Origin: DAOTWA01 sp034435955 | Lineage (GTDB): Bacteria > Chloroflexota > Anaerolineae > Anaerolineales > Anaerolineaceae | Direction of reading: 5' to 3' | DNA length: 52,708 nt | Assembly: GCA_034435955.1 (NCBI GenBank) | Contig: DAOTWA010000019.1 | Coordinates: forward strand, 1 to 52,708 | Part shown: positions 50,442 to 52,708 of the stretch, one piece after another | How the letters are laid out: each line of letters opens with the position of its first letter | Numbering within the stretch: the first letter of the stretch is position 1 | The notes under the pieces: model-generated | What the model saw: the letters and a program-made list of their open reading frames with translations, nothing else | Told to the model about the DNA's origin: nothing | The model's database searches: none | Program-made: the position numbers and the translations under genes

Positions 50442-51101
50442 CTAACGGGCTGGAACATCTGCGGTGCGCAGGTTGTAGCGCAGCACGTAAGCCGCCACAC
50501 CAAAGGCTACCGCCACATTGATCGATTCCTTTGATCCGGCCATAGGCAGGGAAACAATGCGGTCGCACAGCGCCAGTACGACTGGATCGACTCCGGTGAC
50601 CTCATTCCCAATCACCAGGACGATGATACGTTCGGGATCCGGTAAAGGGGCTGAGAATAGCGGCATGGAGCGCCGGCCGGTTTCCAGCGCCCAGATCAGG
50701 CATCCCTGACGTTTCAATTCTTCAACTGTCTGAAGGCTGTTCAGGTGGTAGATCCATGGCTGTTTTACCTGCGCTCCCAAACCGGTTTTGGCGACGGCGG
50801 GTTGCTCGGGGGTAGGGGTGATGCCGCACAAATGCAACCGGCGCACGCCGGCAGCATCCGCGCTGCGGAAAATCGCTCCAACGTTGTATGCGCTGCGCAG
50901 GTTATCCAACAACGCTTCGACCTGGACACCACGCGGTGGGAGGGACTCGCTGGCCTGACCCGATGGCTGACAGGGCGTCGCCGCCAGCGTAGGAGCGCCG
51001 CATTTGGGGCACCAACGGGCCCGATGCGCACTGAGCGGCGCCGGGAAACGGAAGCCACATGTCACGCTGGTGCATTGAAATATCCAATTTTCACCACCCA
51101 T
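50442..51101 (-). CDS. SpoU-type RNA 2'-O-methyltransferase with N-terminal zinc ribbon
   Basis: 219 aa from ATG 51101, which has GAGG 8 bases upstream; a TTG at 51119 is less likely because it overlaps the dnaE stop. A four-cysteine zinc ribbon (Cys10, Cys15, Cys31, Cys34) precedes a SPOUT knotted methyltransferase domain: NVGAIFRSADAAGV (motif 1), VIGNEVTGVDP (motif 2) and SKESINVAVAFGVAAYV (motif 3). It probably methylates a ribose in tRNA or rRNA; the target is unknown. The gene is 14 bases after the dnaE stop. The added zinc ribbon is unusual for TrmL/TrmH-type enzymes. Confidence 0.88.
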   Translation of the reverse strand: MGGENWIFQCTSVTCGFRFPAPLSAHRARWCPKCGAPTLAATPCQPSGQASESLPPRGVQVEALLDNLRSAYNVGAIFRSADAAGVRRLHLCGITPTPEQPAVAKTGLGAQVKQPWIYHLNSLQTVEELKRQGCLIWALETGRRSMPLFSAPLPDPERIIVLVIGNEVTGVDPVVLALCDRIVSLPMAGSKESINVAVAFGVAAYVLRYNLRTADVPAR

Positions 51102-51115
51102 GGTTTTTGCCTCGA

Positions 51116-52708
51116 TCAAACCTTCCAGGCTCTCTCGGCGCGCAATATCGGCTCTCCTCGCGTCTCGTCCATGTCGATCGTACCTTCGACGATGATCGGA
51201 TCGCTGGTGGAAATGGCTTCACGAGCGCGCCTATAGGCGTCCGGGAAGACCACCACATCCAGGATGCCTGTCAGGTCTTCCAGCGAGAGGAAAGCCATGA
51301 TTTCGCCCCCGGTAGTGCGCGTCCTTCGCCAGGTCTGCCGGACGCCGGCCACGCGCACTCGCTCTCCGCGTTTAGAGATGGCGTCGATGGTCGTTATCGC
51401 GCCGCTGGATTTGACGCGATCTGCGACCAGCTCTAAGGGGTGCATGTCCACCGGTAAACCCAAGATCTCAATTTGTGCATTCATTTTCATTTCCGGGGAC
51501 CAATCTTCGTCTTCGGCGCGCTCCTCCTCGAACAGGGAAAACTGGCCGGGCCGCCAGGCGCGCGCCTGTACCTGCCTGAGCAAGGCAGGAATGGTCCCCA
51601 GCCCCTCTAATCCTCCGACGCGGATCAGGTTCTCGATCTCTTTGGGGCGTGGATCAACGCGGGCGAGCAGGTCGCTCAATGTGTGGAACGGCCGCTCGCG
51701 CAGGATGCGCGCAATGGTTCGCTGAGTAAGATCGCGAACCTGATCCAGGCCCATATATAGCACGGGATCACCGTCCTGATAGACGACGCTGAATTCACGC
51801 TGCGAGAAATTGACGTGCGGCGATTTGACCCTCAACCCCATGCGTCGGGCTTCGCTCAAGTAATTACGCTGAGCATAATAGCCGCCCCAATTGGCCAGCA
51901 CGGCGGCCATGAATTGGGCCGGGTAGTGATATTTGCACCAGGCCGAGCGCCAGGCCACCTCTGCGTATGAGGCTGCGTGAGCGCGTGGAAATCCATAGCC
52001 GACAAAGGCTGCCATGGCTTCCCACACCCGTTCTGCGATGGCGGGATGCACGCCGCTGACTTGCTCCGCGCCAGCGATGAAGCGTTCCTTCAGCGTCTGC
52101 ATCTGCTTACCTGGATCGAAATGGCTCATGGCGCGCCGCAGCAGGTCAGCCTCCACCAGACTGAGGCCGGCCAGCTCGTGGGCAATGCGCAGCACCTGCT
52201 CCTGATACAGGATCACGCCGTAGGTGTCGCGTAGCAGCGGTTCAAGCACAGGATGTAGGTATTCGACCGGTTCTTCGCCGTTGTGCCGGCGAACGAACGT
52301 TTCTTTGAAGCCGCCCTTTAGTGGGCCAGGGCGGTAAAGAGCCAGTGCAGCGACGATATCGTCTACCGTGCGGGCGTGGATTTCACGCAATGTGGCCCGC
52401 ATGCCGGGGCTCTCGATCTGGAAACAGCCAATGGTATTGCCCTGAGAGATCATCTCGCCGACCCCATCATCATCGTGGGGAATGCGTTCCAGCACCTCGA
52501 CAGCCGAGGCAAATTCGGTTCGGCGCGCATGGTATATGGCTTCGGCCACGTCACCCATGACGGTCAAACCACGAATACCCAACATATCCAGCTTGACCAG
52601 GCCCAAATGAGAGAGAGCGGTCATATCGAGCTGGGTTATGGTCACGCCCTTATTGCCTGAGCGCATGACCGGCACCAGCTCGGTCATCGGCCCTGGAGTG
52701 ATCACCAC
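51116..52708 (-). CDS. dnaE: DNA polymerase III alpha subunit, C-terminal 530 aa (cut by window edge)
   Basis: The frame is open at the right edge, so the polymerase N-terminal part (PHP domain and most of palm/fingers) lies outside. The visible part has GNTIGCFQIESPGMRATLREI, YRPGPLKGG, YGVILYQEQVLRIAHELAGLS, RRAMSHFDPGKQMQ, FVGYGFPRAHAASYA and a C-terminal OB-fold, EIMAFLSLEDLTGILDVVVF, near 470-490. This is the DnaE finger-beta-binding-OB order. The tail TRGEPILRAERAWKV is short, as in DnaE2/ImuC error-prone polymerases or compact DnaE forms; which subtype cannot be decided from this half. It catalyses chromosome synthesis or mutagenic repair. It is the first gene of a run with the SpoU gene. 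Confidence 0.93.
   Translation of the reverse strand: MVITPGPMTELVPVMRSGNKGVTITQLDMTALSHLGLVKLDMLGIRGLTVMGDVAEAIYHARRTEFASAVEVLERIPHDDDGVGEMISQGNTIGCFQIESPGMRATLREIHARTVDDIVAALALYRPGPLKGGFKETFVRRHNGEEPVEYLHPVLEPLLRDTYGVILYQEQVLRIAHELAGLSLVEADLLRRAMSHFDPGKQMQTLKERFIAGAEQVSGVHPAIAERVWEAMAAFVGYGFPRAHAASYAEVAWRSAWCKYHYPAQFMAAVLANWGGYYAQRNYLSEARRMGLRVKSPHVNFSQREFSVVYQDGDPVLYMGLDQVRDLTQRTIARILRERPFHTLSDLLARVDPRPKEIENLIRVGGLEGLGTIPALLRQVQARAWRPGQFSLFEEERAEDEDWSPEMKMNAQIEILGLPVDMHPLELVADRVKSSGAITTIDAISKRGERVRVAGVRQTWRRTRTTGGEIMAFLSLEDLTGILDVVVFPDAYRRAREAISTSDPIIVEGTIDMDETRGEPILRAERAWKV

Noticed and set aside
1..52708. tRNA, rRNA, CRISPR or complete insertion sequence
   Set aside because: Reading through the window showed no cloverleaf-like runs, regular spacer repeats or transposase motifs; a tRNAscan or CRISPR search was not possible here.

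Overview
The window looks like part of a chromosome of a Chloroflexota bacterium, probably class Anaerolineae (inference, moderate confidence). The reasons are a glycine decarboxylase split into two subunits, a one-polypeptide ADP-forming acyl-CoA synthetase, a lipoprotein with a Thr/Pro-rich linker and an NBR1-like Ig domain, a CGNR/ABATE regulator and an orphan Flp-type pilin. No tRNA, rRNA, CRISPR array, transposase or phage gene was recognised. Both window ends cut genes: an exonuclease III-like gene on the left and a DNA polymerase III alpha gene on the right.

Left part (1-4300): end of an exonuclease III-like gene, a tiny pilin, then a minus-strand gcvH-gcvPA-gcvPB operon. Its leader holds a tandem glycine riboswitch with an intrinsic terminator, preceded by a good -35/-10 promoter.

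Central block (4321-21299, all minus strand) is the most notable part. Five tightly packed genes encode a PfaA/B/D-like iterative lipid synthase. In order of transcription they are KS-AT-(two helical repeats)-3xACP-half KR; the other half of KR plus a PKS-type dehydratase; a catalytically dead KS fused to AT; a double hotdog dehydratase; and a PfaD-type enoyl reductase. Three genes for a biotin-dependent acyl-CoA carboxylase follow (carboxyltransferase, biotin carboxylase, biotin carrier) and could supply malonyl- or methylmalonyl-CoA extender units. The architecture differs from the textbook PUFA synthase: no second active KS is present, PfaA is cut in two inside its ketoreductase, and no phosphopantetheinyl transferase is in the window. 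Divergent from it lie a methyltransferase-glycosyltransferase fusion and a second methyltransferase, which may or may not act on the same lipid.

Middle-right (23700-34400): an MFS transporter, RecD2 helicase, an NBR1-type lipoprotein preceded by nested inverted repeats, TypA/BipA with a hairpin in its leader, then a TetR regulator with a palindromic operator on its own promoter, followed by two SDR genes and an HpnP-related radical SAM enzyme.

Right part (34400-52708): PhzF-like isomerase, a small CxxC protein facing a CGNR regulator across overlapping head-on promoters, two tandem trypsin-fold proteases without export signals, a class IV aminotransferase, a membrane metallophosphoesterase with a changed motif, a methyltransferase, ADP-forming acyl-CoA synthetase, a SufS-like enzyme, an S9 peptidase, phosphoglycerate mutase, a rhodanese, a small membrane protein, a PflA-like radical SAM enzyme, a SpoU methyltransferase with a zinc ribbon, and the C-terminal half of DnaE. 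These are mostly unrelated housekeeping or accessory functions in short transcription units.
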